Origin: Tenrec ecaudatus
Taxonomy: Eukaryota; Chordata; Mammalia; Afrosoricida; Tenrecidae
Length of the DNA stretch: 64,000 nt
Assembly (NCBI RefSeq): GCF_050624435.1
Contig: NC_134545.1
Location: forward strand, 82,161,563-82,225,562
Direction of reading: 5' to 3'
This document shows, in pieces, positions 62,548 through 64,000 of this stretch (positions are counted from its first letter, which is position 1; the number at the start of each line of letters is the position of its first letter). Below the pieces are notes generated by a model, which was not told the origin of the DNA, made no database searches, and saw only the letters and a program-made list of their open reading frames with translations. The translations under genes were made by a program, and so were the position numbers.

Positions 62548-62670
62548 AAGCCCACTGCCTTGGGTTGCGTTCCAGCCCACAGTGGCCCTGTGGGACAGAG
62601 TAGAACTGCTCGGTGGGCTCCTGGGACTCTTCACGCTTATAGGAGTAGACAGCCTCGTCGTTCTCCCTAT
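62548..62670 (-). mobile_element. AfroSINE 3' half
   Basis: AGCCCACTGCCTTGGGTTGC, GACAGAGTAGAACTGCTCGG, TATAGGAGTAGACAGCCTCG. Confidence 0.7.
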
Positions 62671-62889
62671 ATACTAGGAGCTTAATACATGCTGCAGACT
62701 GTTATTGGGATTTTTCTTTTTCTGGGAAATTCTCGAACTCTGGAGCCCAAAGGGTCAGCTGAGTGCTTCAATGTCTCAGACTGGGATCTCAGCTGGGTGT
62801 CACTGTTTCATGCTGCCACCCAGCACCGGGGGCGGGATTTGCTGAGATACTGGGGCAGTGCTTGGTGACTTTGGTTCTTCTGTTGCAGG

Positions 62890-63758
62890 TTCCATGTGGA
62901 TCTTGGGCCATGGAGGTCCCCAGAGTCTGCTTGTGCTGATCTCCGGGTGCTGCAGTCTCCCGGGCCTGCCACAGCTCTCTGGTCCCAGGCCAGCAGAAGT
63001 TTTCAGAGTCTTCTTCGGCCCTTGAGGGAGGCGGGCAAGAGAGAATCACTTCCCCTTCCCACTGGCTTCTACATTACCAGGTGAAGAACCAAGATGGACG
63101 AAGACTCATGTCGCCTTCATCCTGGGGATTCCTGATTCCTCCCTGGGCTGCAGCTTGGGCACAGGATACCAGGCACCTGGCACTGAGTTCTGCGGCCCCA
63201 AACCCCAAATGAGTGTTTAGCTCCAGCTAACAGTTGCATGCTCACTCAGGACCAACCATTTGAGAGCCCCTGTCCGAGCCCCTGGCCCAGGGACCCTTAC
63301 TCAGAAGCAGTATCGCCCGGGTCTTTCCGTGCCTTGTCCATTCCGAGGTGCCTGGAGCTTCTGGGCTCTTCTAGATGTGCCTTTCCACATGGCCTCCAGA
63401 CTCCTGGCATTTCCTCTGTCTGCCAGATATGAGAAGAATGCAGAAGGCAGCCTCTACTCTCCACTTGAGGCCGAATGGCGTAGGGACGGCCATTTGACCT
63501 GGCCCAGAACTTTTGGATGCTGGAGAGTGCCTCATAAGCCATCCTCTTTAGTTACTACGACCTTCTCCAGCCCAAGATCATGCTGACCAGCTCGCAGCAA
63601 AAAGGGCTGGGGCCACCTGCAGGCCCAGAGGATTGCTACAGTGTCCACTAAAGGCCAGAAGGGAGGGTGGAGAGGGGAATGTGGGCAGAGAGGGGACCGA
63701 TGTGCCTCATTCAGTATTACTAATATGCTTTTCTTAATAAAATTCGGTTTGTCAGATG
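62890..63758 (+). other. MARVELD1: Candidate distal MARVELD1 3'-UTR exon with poly(A) signal
   Basis: A strong acceptor (TTGGTTCTTCTGTTGCAG, ending 62889) opens an SINE-free block. The block ends with AATAAA at 63736-63741 and a GT-rich downstream element. The distance from the CDS fits the human MARVELD1 gene length of about 4.4 kb. Whether the block joins by splicing or by continuous transcription is not shown. Confidence 0.45.
63736..63741 (+). terminator. MARVELD1: Poly(A) signal AATAAA, probable MARVELD1 end
   Basis: Canonical hexamer in TTCTTAATAAAATTCGG, followed 15-35 nt later by a GT-rich element (GTCAGATGTTGTTCCGTGTC). Confidence 0.65.
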
Positions 63759-64000
63759 TTGTTCCGTGTCTGCCCCTCACGCGTTCTGTGGTACGCTCTG
63801 GGCTGGGGGTCCAGCTGCCCTCCATCTTACGCCAGGCTGCCCAGCTACCTGCCTGCGCCCTGCTCTCCCCTCCCCTGGGACCCAGTCCCTTCTGGGAAGG
63901 AAAGAAGGATGAGGTCCCAGTTGCCAGTAGTTAGGGCCGGAGGACAGGTCATCTGAGGGCAGGAACTGGAGGGACAGAAACTACCCAAGTCTGTCCCTGA

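Overview
The window is mammalian nuclear DNA, most likely from an afrotherian and specifically a tenrec such as Echinops. It is packed with tRNA-derived AfroSINEs, which are restricted to Afrotheria. It carries RTE/BovB-type LINEs whose 3' end matches the SINE tail. It also carries three non-autonomous hAT elements of the SPIN type, which among Afrotheria are known from tenrec. The species call is inference from repeats and was not checked against a database.

Three protein-coding genes sit in the order and orientation of human chromosome 10q24: PI4K2A (+), AVPI1 (-), MARVELD1 (+). PI4K2A fills 1-30.1 kb. Its nine coding exons all have consensus splice sites and join to an open frame of 480 codons plus stop. 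The 3' UTR is about 2 kb. AVPI1 converges on it after a gap of about 1 kb, with its poly(A) signal at 31.15 kb, two coding exons (148 codons) and a CpG-island promoter near 41.4-42.3 kb. MARVELD1 has its whole 174-codon frame in one exon at 59.2-59.8 kb inside a second CpG island. A strong poly(A) signal at 63.7 kb is its likely end.

The space between exons is mostly mobile DNA. There are more than 30 AfroSINE copies or fragments, two RTE LINEs (one per strand, each broken by later insertions), L1 pieces of young and old ages, MIRs, mariner-like MITEs, four hAT MITEs, LTR-like segments, microsatellites and two minisatellites. Several insertions keep exact target-site duplications, so their relative order can be read: SPIN into AfroSINE, L1-type into RTE, a poly(A)-tailed retrocopy into RTE.

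The three genes have unrelated functions: phosphoinositide synthesis at the Golgi and endosomes, a vasopressin-response protein, and a four-pass MARVEL membrane protein. Nothing suggests they act together. The best leads are a consensus cAMP-response element and a duplicated CCAAT/GC module at the AVPI1 promoter, a 16-bp G-rich minisatellite just upstream of MARVELD1, an unexplained exon-like segment in AVPI1 intron 1, and the nested transposon histories. I found no convincing new biological system.
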